A model generated the notes under the pieces. It worked only from the letters and a program-made list of their open reading frames with translations. It was not told the DNA's origin and made no database searches. Of a stretch of 64,000 nt of DNA, positions 12,903-25,756 are shown piece by piece (positions within the stretch are counted from its first letter, which is position 1; each line of letters opens with the position of its first letter). This DNA is from Notospermus geniculatus (lineage: Eukaryota > Nemertea > Pilidiophora > Heteronemertea > Lineidae), in assembly GCA_002633025.1 (NCBI GenBank), contig NMRB01000110.1, positions 565,088-629,087 of the forward strand, written 5' to 3'. Both the position numbers and the translations under genes were made by a program.

Positions 12903-13670
12903 CTTAGATAAATATAGATTTTAAAAAACAGCAATCAGGTGTACTGCGTTTGGAACTGACTTCGCCACTGGAAAGTGGCCAACTGCATGTTTCGGTAAAC
13001 AAATTCCATTTACTTTGGATTTTTACGTGTTTTTAGAATTTACTACGTATTGAGGCTACGACCGACAGTGCATAATGGTACAATGTAAATGTGGTTACAT
13101 GTATTTGAAGTCTTTAGAATCCCTAGGTCTTCCCCGAGAAAACACACCATCTTGTGCGATGGATGCTCTTCTCAACTGGGTGGATATTTTTGGGAGGGGG
13201 ATTTTGGAAACTGTAAGAAATCTTGCAAATAGGAGTAACACACCCATATTGCTTACGTGACGTTAACATTGAAAGTAATGTTATTTTGTTTACAATGAGA
13301 CTTTGGGTGACTTCACCGATCCAAAGGAATCTGCAATAAAACTTGATCATTAGAGGCATTATCAAAAATGAGTGTTAGCTTTCCATGACCTGTGCCCAGT
13401 TTTTTAAATATTTACCACATTCCGAACGCTCGTGTTCCTAGCCAAGAAACCTTTTTGACATTTCTGTATCCATATCAATCGGTCCGACATTTAATTATCG
13501 TAGGTCTGGATTTTTGAAACGGAAACCAGTATCTAAAGTAACATGCCCCATGAAGAAAATTAAAACGTTGGTTTATTTTGTCAGTAGCTTCGCTGGGTTA
13601 TTTGAGGTTAATTCCGATGTTGTTACCCACTGACAATCCGACTGATGTCATCTTTCGTGCCTTGANAGTC

Positions 13671-13826
13671 GTCTCAATTTGAGACATGCACGACCAACAT
13701 TGTGGAGACGTTTCTGCCTCATCTTGAGACACCCGATCTGAGTCGCCTATGTGCCTCATTTAGAGGCACCTAACTGCCTACATTTGCGGACAAGCCTTGG
13801 AGACACCTTTCTTTCTCACTTGGAGA
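13671..13826. repeat. Array of short degenerate palindromes, about 40-base period
   Basis: Small hairpin-forming words recur at roughly 22-45 base intervals: GTCTCAATTTGAGAC (13671), GCCTCATCTTGAGAC (13716), GTGCCTCATTTAGAGGCAC (13751), GCCTACATTTGCGG (13775) and TCTCACTTGGAGA (13814). They share a CTCANTTNGAG core. An assembly N sits just before at 13666. Confidence 0.5.
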
Positions 13827-13829
13827 CGG

Positions 13830-14012
13830 TTATTTTTTTCTGTGTTGATAGGTGCACGTCATAAAGATTGGAGTTATCACCATCGGGAAAACAGATCTTA
13901 TGAAGAAAATGAAGAGAGTTAGCATCGGGTGCAGGGTATTGCTGTAGCCTGTTGTGACGAAGGCCTCTGATGCAGTGGAGACAGATACATGTATGTAGAT
14001 TTTGATAATAGT
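13830..14012 (-). CDS. Possible last exon of a multi-pass membrane protein
   Basis: Following an acceptor-like GTCGGCCACCAG, a 60-codon frame runs to TAA. It has a soluble start, then two hydrophobic stretches (HPMLTLFIFFIRSV and FPMVITPIFMTC) and a basic end (TYQHRKK). This would suit the end of TM6-TM7 of a seven-transmembrane receptor, but there is no NPxxY and no upstream exon was found. Kept as a weak candidate only. Confidence 0.22.
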   Translation of the reverse strand, partial: TIIKIYIHVSVSTASEAFVTTGYSNTLHPMLTLFIFFIRSVFPMVITPIFMTCTYQHRKK

Positions 14013-16465
14013 CTGGTGGCCGACGCCATCGTTTCATGCCCGGCCAGTATAGGCGTTGGTGTTAAAGTGCATTTTATACTGATTCAGAAGTTCTGCTACT
14101 GAAACGTTAGGAATTTGCCCATCGGGTAACATTATTGACCACTGGAGCTTTCGATTCAAAGGACACAGAAGATACTATATGCTCAGTAGACGACCAAGAC
14201 ATCATGAGATATTACGTGGAATTCCGGAAGGACTCTCACAACTCCTATCATCTCATGAACAATGTCCTTTATCCGACTCTTATAGCACAAGTACCACCCT
14301 TAAAGGGGTCTAAATGTCTGAACAGTTCCCATCATCAAATAAATATACGTGTGCAAAGTCTAAGTGCTTTTATATCATGGCACATATGACACTTACTTCG
14401 TGTTCACAAGTTTATATTGACACGAAGTCCGTGTTTAACAATAAAAGGTTTTTCAAATATATGAGTGCGTGAACTTGGCAGACCACCCCAAATTATGGAT
14501 GTCAAGGGGGAATAAGGACCTTTGATTCAATAGCAGCCTTTACTCGAAGATGATATGAACACGTGTGTTTTATAGACGTGCAATAACGCAAATTCGATAT
14601 TCGGGTTGAGAAGTCCTTGTTTTGGCACCATACAATGTCCATGTCTGTCTGGGTATGATACGGGAAATCCTCGCCAACACCGTCTTCCCATAGGCCTATT
14701 TAATATTGTCAACTCCGCCGCACTTTCAAACCACTACGGCCACTACGTTAGGCTCCCCGAAACTGCTCCTACTGATGCGATTCTCGAAATATGACTAATA
14801 GACGGCGTTAGCTGTCTGATTCCTCGACGATCGTCCCCAATAAGATACAATGAACATGCTTATAAACCATCTGTGTTCCGTTTACCCCAAACTGGGATGC
14901 TTGGTACGTATTACCAAAGACAACCTTCTCAATGCAACTTTATATAACTCTTTAAAATGTTAATCATGGCGGTATACACTTGTTTATTACGAATCAGCAG
15001 TTTCAATAACTTGCAGGGTCGATTTACTTCACCAAAATAGCAGTTTGTTTTTGACACCTTTTTATGCACTTACACCAAAACGTATGTTTTTGCCAGATGT
15101 ATATCGCGGTTTCTCTTCCCTAGTCCTATATATAGGTTGTATCCTCCATCAAACAAAATAATCAGGTTTGTTTATGTCACTCTCTATCTTTTGATGTTCT
15201 TTATATCATGTGACCATTGCACCCGTGTTTATCACGCCTTTTTGTGAACCGGATCCCGAAATGGTAATGACCACTTTTTTTCTTCTCAGGAATTCTACAC
15301 GATTGTCATCACTCCTTTAATGAACTGCGTGTTCCTTGGTCTAGCTTTAATTATTAAGGAATTACATACTTGAACTGGTAGAATGCACAGGCCTTGGCCT
15401 CGAGCATATACATGACTCGGCCGCACACGAAGTGATTGACACCCCTTTTGCTCATGCCTGACCCTATCATATACAGGTTTATTTGGTGGAATATTTGTCT
15501 GCTATACATTGACCCATAATACGTAATATAATAAATCGTCAAAAAATGACTACTAGTATTTAATTGACCCACAATAGAGTTGTTTACTCGTAATACTTGG
15601 CTCCTAATTATGAAAGAAGTCGAGTTCATTTCTCTGTGGTGTCTGAATAATTGGTTACAAAGTCAACAAACTTATATAACCTCCTGTAGGCCTACGTCTT
15701 CTGTCTCGAGGGCAGCCATGACATTACTTGAACTAAGTCTTTATATGGTTTGACAGGAAATGATGAGTACATGTCATTGAATCGGGTCTTCTTTAGAATT
15801 AATGCTGCATTGAACAAAAAAAAATGCTTTCTATTCCGCTGGGGCTGAAATTAGGTCACCTCTCAGCATGAAGGATCAAACGTTTTAAAACTGATTATTG
15901 ATGACTCTTTAAAATAGGCCTCGCGATTTGTCGCTCAAATCTGTTTTGACCTAAAGTATTTCAGAATTCTGACATGATAGTATAGCTACACAACCGACGC
16001 TTTAGAATCTAATGCCTCCTCCTCCTGATGCCGGTATTTTTCTGGGCATCCTATACATATGGGGGAGGGGGGCATTAGGCAGTATGATCCAACTGGATCA
16101 GTGTATTTCATGTTCAAAACAGCTACTGGTTAACGCGAAGTTTTCTAATGGCAGGAAGTACATGTACGATAGATTACAGTTTCACCGAACAAACACCAAC
16201 AAAAAGTTTTCAAAAAGAAAACAACATAACGAGCTATTGACACCAGAAAGACTAATGCTTCCCGACATGGATATATTGTTTTTACTTCTCGACAAATGTA
16301 AATGCTGTAACTGAGTGCCTGTCGATATTGATGATTTGTGACTGAGCGACGGTGGATACCTATTTAATTTCTGTATTTGGCGGTCGACGTCAGAATAGAT
16401 TAGCCTACACCAATATTTTCCCACCTGGTTTGACAAATTGCCGTATTCCGAGTCAACATCAGGAG

Positions 16466-16547
16466 TCATTCATGGGTTTTGACTGGATGCAGAATATTTT
16501 TTGTGTTATATCATTCATGGGTTTTGACTGGATGCAGAATATTTTCT
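16466..16547. repeat. 45-base tandem duplication
   Basis: CATTCATGGGTTTTGACTGG and the bases after it (to AGAATATTTT) occur twice, starting at 16467 and 16512. Confidence 0.85.
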
Positions 16548-19113
16548 GCGTTCGACGATGGAAGTACAACGGTCAATTCATTGAATTTTTCTTTGTTTCT
16601 TTAGTTGTTGCACAATGTGACACGACCACCGATCCTCTTTGGTACTCTCCCTCTCAAGAGAACAGTCATCCCACTTGAAAAGAATTTCTAAATTTAGTGA
16701 CATCATAGGCGTGACGCTCATCTTTAGAGGATAATGCATCACTTATTAAGGTCAAATTAAACTCGTTAGGCCTAGCCAAATTAAGTTCTGTCTGCTACGC
16801 AAATTTATCGACGAAGTTGTTTTAATGAACCAGCCCATCCTCACGCCTACTGACTGTGACTTTCGTCGAAGGCCATGTTTCGGAGTCGTCGTTGATCAGT
16901 TAACCGACACTCTTCGTCAGACTATCCCCTTTGAACTAACGGACTCGTGCTGATAAGGATTGATAGCGATATATATGGTTAATTAGACTGATACAATTAC
17001 AACAGTAGTTTTACGACAGACTATCTATTAAACTAAGTATTTGCGACAATACAAGTATATGTATTAATGGATACCTGTGTTATACATGACTACCAAAAGG
17101 GTTCACCGGACGGGTTCCTCCTTAGAAATCAGTCAATAGGTCATTTATTAAATGCACAGACGTCTCCCGTGCACCCCTCTGTACAAATGTCCAAAGTGGC
17201 AGGCTGCCTGCCCCTGGATATCTGAATAGGTAGACCGAAATGTGGCCAGTTTGGTCACTTGTACCAAAGGGTACCGGTACATAATATGTACCGGGGTACA
17301 TAAAGTAACTGAACAAACTCTCGCTTCTCTGTAATTGAACGTCGTAAAATTCTGAAGGAGTAGATTTGTTATCTACAACTTATCGTACCACGGGAAGAGA
17401 ATTAATGTCTACGATGTCGACCTTCAACCAAGAAAAGTTCTATTAGCTCCATCAGTCAAGAACTAATGCAGAAACCTTGAAAATGTTTTATTACCACCGT
17501 TTCACATGAGTGAGTACGAAAATTGTACATGTAAAATAAAATGTAGAGTGTTGACGACAAAGACATCGACGTTTACAAGAATTCCACTTGCACAACAAAG
17601 TTCAAGAGGCAATAGGCCTGCAAATACTTGATGGTGCTTCGCCAAGACTTAATTTAGGAGAGAACCACAGTAAGTGAACTTATCCTGGACTGGTGACATC
17701 TTGAGGAGTCTACCAAAACAGAGAGGTATCAACGTAAAAGACNGCAAAACTCTGCGTCTTGAATCAGAATATCCAATAAAAAGTGCTGACACGGCACCTA
17801 AACTAATTCCAAACTCCAGATTCTTCTGTTCTGTGGGCTTCCTTGCCAGTTTCTGTCGATGACGAAAGATGTATTTAAACCACGCGTTTGCAACGCGCTC
17901 TTTGGAACTTCCTCTCAGATAGTAAGTTGTGAAATATCCGCTAATCAAGTAATTTTACTTTCAGAAGCTTTCGTCAGCCGGCTATCACGGGATCACCGTC
18001 TCCCCAGATGCGGAAGCATGCTAGATTTTTCCCGGTGCAAGCGCGAGGGAAACCTGTTGACTTGACAATGGTCGAGTACGAAATGAAGTGGTCCTCGGTC
18101 CGTCCACAGGCCGGGGCCCGTCACTCTGCAGTCAGCCATGGTATAGCCGGCAAACGACGTCACATACAAAGTAGACCAACTGGGCAGTAATGCGTATGAT
18201 TTACCTGGTAGCAATACTCGGCCAATATCAATCCCTTGCTGTAGTTAATCAGGGTCAAGGCGATCAATTTGGCACGGAGCTATGGTAAATCATTGTTTAG
18301 CGAGCTAACTTCCAAGTAGCCTGTACATGAATAATGCATAATATCCTGTAACATCAAACGAAAGACAACACGAACACAACAGCCGTATATTCAGTTTTAT
18401 CATTCACTAAATAGGTATCAATGCCAAAGTATGTAATGCGCATAAAGTTGAAAGGAATTTAGGTCATTTTGTAATAGTTTCTTTTTGTTGTGAATTTTTT
18501 TTTTCATTAAGTACACTTTAACTCTCTGTGTTTTTTTCTTGGCATATTTGACAATGTTTGTACCTCGAAATGAAAAATCAACAACTCCTCGAGATCTCCA
18601 TAACGAGAGGGTATTGACTCTGAAGTTCATTCGTCTCGTGTTGATCTTATTGGCTTGTCTCTTGTTAAAAGGTACTCAGCATTTAATACGGACTACTCCG
18701 TTGCCCTCTTACCGTGCATTCCAAGAACAAAGAACTTAACATACTTATATGTATTTTGAAAATTCGCCATAATTTTGTGTAGCTTTTTTTGTTACATTTT
18801 TATCAATGCTACATTTATGATAGTGTTCAAGTTAAAATTAGGTTTATAGTCTGATATCGACAATGGCAGAAGTGTCGTCCGATTTGACACTCTCAGAGGA
18901 GCTGCCTGGTTCCACACCCTGATTCATTTCTGACTGGTACCCATTTATACACCTATATAGGCGAGGTAAACAAAGGGGACCGAGCCAATCACTAGACCAC
19001 CGCGGTTCTTTTTAATGATGAGGTGATATCAACGAAGACTTTATCCTTTGTGCAAGATGACACGTGCCCTTGTTCATTGCATCAGCATCATTTGCTGCAG
19101 AGGATGGTCACCC

Positions 19114-19209
19114 AGCTCCGACCGCAAAAAAAATTGGACATTGGACGGTGCCAAAAAACATAGCTCCAGCCGCAAAAAATTGGACTTTGGACGGTGCCAA
19201 AAAACATAG
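19114..19209. repeat. 48-base tandem duplication
   Basis: Two imperfect units start AGCTCCGACCGCAAAA (19114) and AGCTCCAGCCGCAAAA (19162), both ending TTGGACGGTGCCAAAAAACA. Confidence 0.85.
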
Positions 19210-20623
19210 CTTGCTGAATCGTCACTGAACAGTTACAACATTTCTATTAATAGTAGACCTAGTTTATTAATTAGACAATGTGATTCTTCCTGTTCGTAAT
19301 GAATGAATGAGGCCTACGTCAATCGTTACCTCGTGATTCACCCCATGATATTTGAGAGTAACATATGTTGACTAATGAGTTAATTCTCACAAATTGCGGT
19401 TTGTGGTCGATATACGATACTTCAATCCAATGGTTCGGGAGAGGATAGTTTTTTCGCATCGTCAAGAGGAAGCCATATCAGAATAGTCAGGGAAACTGCT
19501 GTCCATTTTTGCATCCAACCTTTGATCACAACAGAATGGTGATGATTTTGCGACACTGTCACTGTTGCAAAATCATCTCACTCTTGCAACATCATCTGTC
19601 ACCGTCGCAAAATCATCACCATTTCTCAACCGATCGAATGAATTCTGCGACGACACCTTTTGTTTCCCGACTGAACAACGCCGACACGATACATGTACTG
19701 TATCTTCGTCGTGAAATCATCCATGCATTGATGTGTATGCACGCGCCGTATCACGCTTTCTCCTGTTTTAATAGGCCTACACGTAAAACTGCACATGCAT
19801 TCGATTTTATCTCTCGCGCACTCTGTTGATTTGTACCGCCGCCTATTTCTCTTTCTTCCTACTAAACTAGCAACACACAAGAAACTTGCATTCTCACGAG
19901 AGAGGTCCATGAGAATTTTCACATCTAGGACATAGGCCTACAAAGTCGAGTTTGCATGACGTAAAAATTGCATGTACAGATTCCCAATGTGTTTTTCATA
20001 GTAAGTCAGTTTATTCTTTTTTTCCGTCATCTATATCGACCTCATAAAAAGCTGATATGCGATGCGATGAGAGCTATTTCAGAAAGGAAAACATAAAGTG
20101 CTAAATTTGTACCAGAAGAGAGGGAGCGACTAAAATAGGCGGCCGTTATCATGCTCTTCTATTACACGAGAGTTGAGCAGGAATGGAATGGAAAAGGATT
20201 TATTTATATCAAAGTACTGAAAATATACGGTTATTATATGTACTAACAGTTGGTTGTCAGTAGGCCCTACATTATCTCAAGTGCAATATGGACGCCATGA
20301 ACTAATGGGGCGGAAATCTGACTTCAGGAGGATAATAAGGTCCGGGCGAAGGTATAAACTAGGTCGTCTCGTCGTTTTTCAATCCTTTCAACGAATCGAC
20401 CAGCGTCATAGAGATGACTGTTCAGACAGCTTGCTTTCTGGTGTGTCTCTAATTTAATGATTGCAGTCAGCCGATCCTGTCATGAGACCTTCGAACCAAT
20501 TGATTCCTCTTGCTCGACTACATCAACCGTCATCAGAAGATACTCCTTAGTCATCGAGGTCCTTTATCAACACGGTCAGGTAACGAATCTTTTCGGTAGC
20601 TACATGTAGGGCAGTCTTGCGTC

Positions 20624-22249
20624 ATGCATACCCCCAGCACTCGACCAACGTTACTTACGGAAACGCCATCATTTGAGGAATACCCACATCTGAAATTGGC
20701 CGTCGATCTCATCACGAAATATCTATGGCTTATTCCAGTAGTTCTCGGAATCCCAGGCAACATCATTGCAGGATTTGTAGCCTTTGAGAAACACAACAGG
20801 AGTGTTTCCACATGCACCTACATGTTAGCTCTTTCTGTGGCTGACTCTTTGTTTCTTTTGCAAATGCTTTGGCAGTTTCCAATGAGTTATCATGACTACG
20901 AAGGATATTTTGGCGAGCATCAAGATGCGATTTTGAAGTAAGTGTTAAATCAATTGTCTGCGTAGAGGCCATGAAAAAAACTCATCTCATGCGGGTGCTG
21001 AAGAAGCTGTATTAACGACCTGCTCTCTTGTAATTTGTCACCCATTACTGGCCCAAAGTGAGCGGTGCGAAAGAAAAATACAATGTTTACGTCACATACA
21101 TGTACCTTTGAGGTGTCGGCGTTTGAACATTACATGTACTTGAAATTTTTAACTTCATATTATCATTAACGTATTGTAGTTGGAGAAAATAAAGTATGAA
21201 TTTAATGAGTCCACTACTAGTATTTTACGTTAGGTTCAACGAGTGTCTTTGTTAGTTAGGATTACTTACTTATTATTTACTTAGGATTTCTTGGTATTTC
21301 CAATTCACGTTTGCCATGTCATCTGGCTACATCCTTGCCGTCATGTCCGTAGACCGCCTGATAGCTGTCCGCTTCCCAATGGCGGCGCGAAGGTTGTGTA
21401 CAACCGGAAGGGCCAGAAAAGTCGTTATTGCTGGTTTCGTGATAATCGGTGTATTGAATTTGAATACATTTTACACATTTAAATTCGTTGAAAATCCAAC
21501 AACTGGTAAGTAAGATAGTGCTTTTTTTAAAGTTATGTAATAGTACGCCGTCAGCAAATTCAAGTATGAACTCATGCTACTAAACGGTGTCGTAGGACTT
21601 CAAAAGTGCAAGCCTTTAAAGTCGTCGTTATACAAATTGCAGGCCGTCAGCAAATTCGAGTGGCCTATTCTGGATACATGGATACATGTACATGTACATC
21701 AAATCTAATTTTAATTTACATACTAAACGTCATTTCATTTTAGGGGTCAAAACCCTGGTTTTATCGGTTCCAGACCACGCAATAATCGAAATTATGACGT
21801 CATCATTCCATCTCGTGTTCGGAACAATATTTCCTTTCATAACTATAACTATAAGTAACATCATCATCATCAGCACCGTAAAGCAAGCGTCAAAAAATCG
21901 GCTAAAAATGGAAGGAAACTTACGAACAGAAAATGCCTCTAAAGAACGCCAAAGAGCCGAAACTGAACACCTAACGCGCATGCTCATTTGTGTGTGTCTT
22001 GCGTATGTCGTGACGTCTCTTCCGTTTCGATTCCACTATCTTATAATGGGTATCCCTGAAGTTGGGTCGCGGTATGACCTGTCGAAAGCATATTGGAATT
22101 TACGGTATATATTGGAAAATGGTGTTATCTTCCTCGTCTGGATAACTAATTATTCCTGTAACTTCTATATCTATTGTCTTGGCGGCGGGAAGCGATACCG
22201 AAAGGATACGAAAGCAGTTCTTCGAAAGTTTTTGCCCATTTTCGGCTAG
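20624..22249 (+). CDS. Rhodopsin-like (class A) GPCR, tandem copy 1
   Basis: Seven-transmembrane receptor of the plasma membrane, probably coupling to G proteins; the ligand is unknown, though the layout is closest to invertebrate peptide-type receptors. Exons 20624-20937, 21285-21505 and 21744-22249 join in phase to 346 residues. TM1 holds GIPGN (about 42-46), TM2 LALSVAD with the conserved Asp near 74, and TM3 ends SVDRLIAVRFP, so the DRY box reads DRL. TM4 follows KVVIAG, TM5 has SFHLVFGTIFPFITITISN, TM6 reads HLTRMLICVCLAYVVTSLPF, and TM7 NYSCNFYIYCLGGGKRYR replaces NPxxY. No cysteine is seen at the usual start of TM3, which is unusual. Introns lie before TM3 and after TM4, at the same sites as in copy 2. 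Confidence 0.9.
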
Positions 22250-22411
22250 TCGGAATGAAGTAGCGGGATGTGTGTAGACCAATGTTACCTCGCAATATAG
22301 GTGATTGTTTCTTTTTGCCTCGTAATTCACGTCTGCGGACGCCATTTGTTGTCAGAGGTCAGAGAAACTGTGGTCATCGTTCCAACCGACGTTTTATCGC
22401 AACAGAATGGA

Positions 22412-22417
22412 ATAAAG
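22412..22417 (+). promoter_or_regulatory. Candidate polyadenylation signal AATAAA
   Basis: AATAAA lies 163 bases after the stop codon of GPCR copy 1, in the right orientation and distance to end that transcript. Confidence 0.4.
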
Positions 22418-23606
22418 CCTGTGCAGAGCGGTAAAGCATTGTATCACGATGCACAGTCGTGTGCATCGTAATCGTTTTTTAACAATCTTTAAACACACAG
22501 TGGAAAAATCATCACAATATTCTCAACCGATCGAGGGAGTGAATTCTGCGACGACACTTTGTAACCAGTCTAAACGCAGGACGCTGACACGATGTGCGAT
22601 GTCTTCGTTGTGTATTAAACATGTCATGTTGTACACATTGACGTCGTGTGCATTGTCCATGCGTCGTATCACATCTTTTATGTACATCTATAAAATTGCA
22701 CATACGTGCATGTCCATGCGATGCTTCGACTAGTACCTTTGAGAAAATGAAATGACTGGTTTGCCATGCTGATATTGGGTAGCTTTTCTTTCATTGACGT
22801 AAAAGACAAATGAAAGATAGTTTCGAATATTGTGGCAAAGACTAAAGTATGTCAGTTGTCATTTACCATTCAAGCTTTCTGGCCTCAACCAATTGTTGCC
22901 CATTTTCAGGAAGCAACAAGTGGTCCGTAGTAGCCTACACACTGAGTCGAGTCCGCATGACGTACCGGTACCTGACTCTTCATAGATTGCCAGTGTAGCT
23001 TCACAGTGAATAACGACTAACGCTTTTTTAGTCATGGCTCATACCGATCGCGTAAAAAACAAATACGCGATGGTATCAGAATAAAAAAAACTTCACAAAG
23101 TTATACCAAACTAGTACCTTAATTATAGAAGCACTTAAAATAGTCAGAAGACTAGTATTCTTTTTTTCATGTTCATCTTTTACATGAGAGTTCAAATGGA
23201 GAATGGATTTATCTAATATCAAAGTAACCAAAATAAACTCTTATTAATATAGTAATTGACATTAGGCTACATTACCCTGAGTCAAAAATAGATACGCTCG
23301 CCTATCTATTTTTGCCTGAGTGTAAAATAAGAGTCGTGGACCACTGCAATGCAAATTTGCTTCAGGTGGTTGAGGTCCGGTTTGATTGAGCCCACTGTCT
23401 CGTTTCGTCAATTGTTTCGTCATGTATACATTGCTTCAACTAACTCGCCAGATACATGTATGACTTTTCCGACAACTCGCCGTTGTGGTGTCGTTGGACC
23501 AGTATTGTCATGAAATCTTCCTGCCAATGGATACATAAAATCGAGATCCTTACTCTATCACACGGTCATAGAGCGAATCGTTCGATAACCAGGTCTTTCC
23601 TACGTC

Positions 23607-25580
23607 ATGAGTCCAAACGATGGACCAACGTTAGAACTCACAGAAACGTCATCATTCGAACAATACCCACATCTGAAATTGGCCATCGATGTCATCACGA
23701 AATACCTATGGCTTCTCCCAGTGGTTCTCGGAATCCCAGGCAACATCATTGCAGGATTTGTAGCCTTTGAGAAGCACAACAGGAGTGTTTCCACATGCAC
23801 CTACATGTTAGCTCTCTCTGTGGCCGACTCTTTGTTTCTTCTGCAATTGCTTTGGCAGTTTCCGTTGATCTATCATGATCACGGAGGATATTTTGGCGCG
23901 CATCAAGATGTGATTTTGAAGTAAGTGTTTAAATCAATTAAATACCTGCACAAAGCGAAAGAAAAAGACCCATATCATCTTAAAGGTACAATGTATGTCG
24001 TACTTGTATTACGATATGATGACACACGTATAATTTCATCCCCGTTCATGCCATTGCTGGCCCCGAAGTGGGCGGTTCGAACGGAATGGTGTTTGCGCTG
24101 CATTAGGCGTCGGAGTTACGAAGATTGTAAAAAAATGTAAGCTTATTATACATATGTACATTACATAAGGCATTAGGCCTCGAAAAAAATTAACACAACA
24201 GGCCGTATTCTGGAATCTTCCTTAACTCTAAAGTTTACCTTTAGCTATTGTTTTTAGGGCAGAATACAAAAGCTTAAAGTGGACCTTAGAGTTAAGGAGG
24301 CTTCTAGAATACGGGCCTACGAGTTGATGAGCCCAGTGTTGTACTCTCTTACCCTTAGGATTTCTTGGTACTTCCAATTCACATTTGCCATGTCATCTGG
24401 CTACATCCTTGCCGTCATGTCCGTTGACCGCCTGATAGCTGTCCGTTTCCCAATGGCGGCGCGGAGATTGTGTACAACCGGAAGGGCCAGAAAAGTCGTT
24501 ATTGCAGGCTTCGTGATAATCGGTGTATTGAATTTGAATACATTTTACACATTTAAATTCGTTGATAATCCAATAACTGGTAAGTAAGATAATGCTAAGT
24601 TTTTTAAAGTTATGTAATAGTACGCCGTGACCAAATTCAAGTAGGCCTACATGTATTCTGGCGCCCAAACATGAATTCATGCTACGTTGTCGTACTTCAA
24701 AAGTGCAAGCCTTTAAAGAAAAAGCGTGACGTGATGGTCGACTCCTGGCCCAGTATAATTTTGTGCAAAAATTGTCGTGCCTTCAATCTCGATACTAATT
24801 TCGCATTTGCATCCATGCTTGAACGCACCATTGACCCTCAACTACGCACAAAGAGGAGGGGCTCTGGTGCACAGAGCAGAAATGGCAACTGTGCATTGGC
24901 GCATTCCGTGCCGAGGGGTAGGCTTCCGCTTGAACATACACGTAATGTCCCTTGCCTAGTTGTTTATGGCATTTTGTTACATTCTTAGCTGCGTACATGT
25001 ATCATACGAATCTGAACATGATTTAGCTGAAGGGCCTTTCATTTTAGGGATCAAAACCCTGGTTTTATCGGTTCCAGACCACGCAATAATCGAAATTATG
25101 ACGTCATCATTCCATCTCGTGTTTGGAACAATATTTCCTTTCATAACTATAACTATAAGCAACATCATCATCATCAGCACCGTAAAGCAAGCGTCAAAAA
25201 ATCGGCTAAAAATGGAAGGAAACTTACGGACAGAAAATGCCTCTAAAGAACGCCAAAAAGCCGAAACTGAACACCTAACGCGCATGCTCATTTGTATATG
25301 TCTTGCATATGTCGTGACGTCTCTTCCGTTTCGATTCCATTATTTGATTCTTGGCATCCCTGAGATCGGCTCTCAATACGACATGTCGAAAACATACTGG
25401 AATCTACGGTATATGTTGGAAAATTGTGTTATCTTCTTCATCTGGATTACTAATTATTCCTGTAACTTCTATATCTACTGTCTTGGCGGCGGGAAGCGAT
25501 ACCGAAAGGATACGAAAGCAGTTCTACGAAAGATTTTGCCCATTTTTGGCAACAATGAACTACATGTATTGATAAATTAA
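23607..25580 (+). CDS. Rhodopsin-like (class A) GPCR, tandem copy 2
   Basis: Paralogue of the receptor just upstream. Exons 23607-23920, 24359-24579 and 25048-25580 have the same first and second exon lengths (314 and 221) and phases as copy 1, and give 355 residues. The extracellular N-terminus differs (MSPNDGPTLELTE), TM1 to TM5 are almost identical, and divergence returns around extracellular loop 3 and TM7 (ILGIPEIGSQYDMSK, then ENCVIFFIWITN). The protein ends with nine extra residues, NNELHVLIN. The DRL motif and missing TM3 cysteine are shared. Intron 1 carries a foldback element. Same family, unknown ligand. Confidence 0.9.
24199..24321. mobile_element. Foldback MITE in GPCR copy 2 intron 1
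   Basis: CAGGCCGTATTCTGGAATC..TTCCTTAACTCTAAAGT is repeated inverted as ACCTTAGAGTTAAGGAGG..CTTCTAGAATACGGGCCT, leaving a central loop of about 45 bases. Copy 1 lacks it at the matching place, so it inserted after the gene duplication or was lost from copy 1. Confidence 0.7.
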
Positions 25581-25756
25581 CAGTGGTATGTATGTAGACA
25601 AAGGTTACTTAGCAAGATAATCGTTTCTTTTTGCCTCGTACTTCACGTCTGCATACGTCATTTGTTGTAAACATATTTTGAATGATAACAGGACAGAGAT
25701 AAATTATAGCTGCTGCCATCTATACAGGACTTTGGTTTTATTGAACTACATGTATC

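Larger units (their letters stand above)
14013..19500. other. Gene-poor interval, nothing firmly recognised
   Basis: About 5.5 kb of AT-rich DNA with only short, motif-free frames, two small tandem repeats (listed separately) and an N at 17743. No RNA gene or element with clear ends was found. A minus-strand frame at 17649-17948 with one hydrophobic stretch spans the N and was not accepted as a gene. Confidence 0.45.
19500..25650. repeat. Tandem segmental duplication, two units of about 3 kb
   Basis: Unit 1 (about 19.5-22.4 kb) and unit 2 (about 22.45-25.65 kb) share upstream sequence (the CAACCGATCGA..TGAATTCTGCGACGACAC block at 19628 and 22524), one GPCR gene each, and 3' sequence (GTTTCTTTTTGCCTCGTA at 22309 and 25624). 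Noncoding parts are much more diverged than the exons, so unlike the N-joined copies elsewhere this is a real and older duplication. Confidence 0.8.

Noticed and set aside
17649-17948. Minus-strand frame with one hydrophobic stretch (FGISLGAVSALFIGY)
   Set aside because: It spans the N at 17743, so the frame is not reliable, and no family was recognised.
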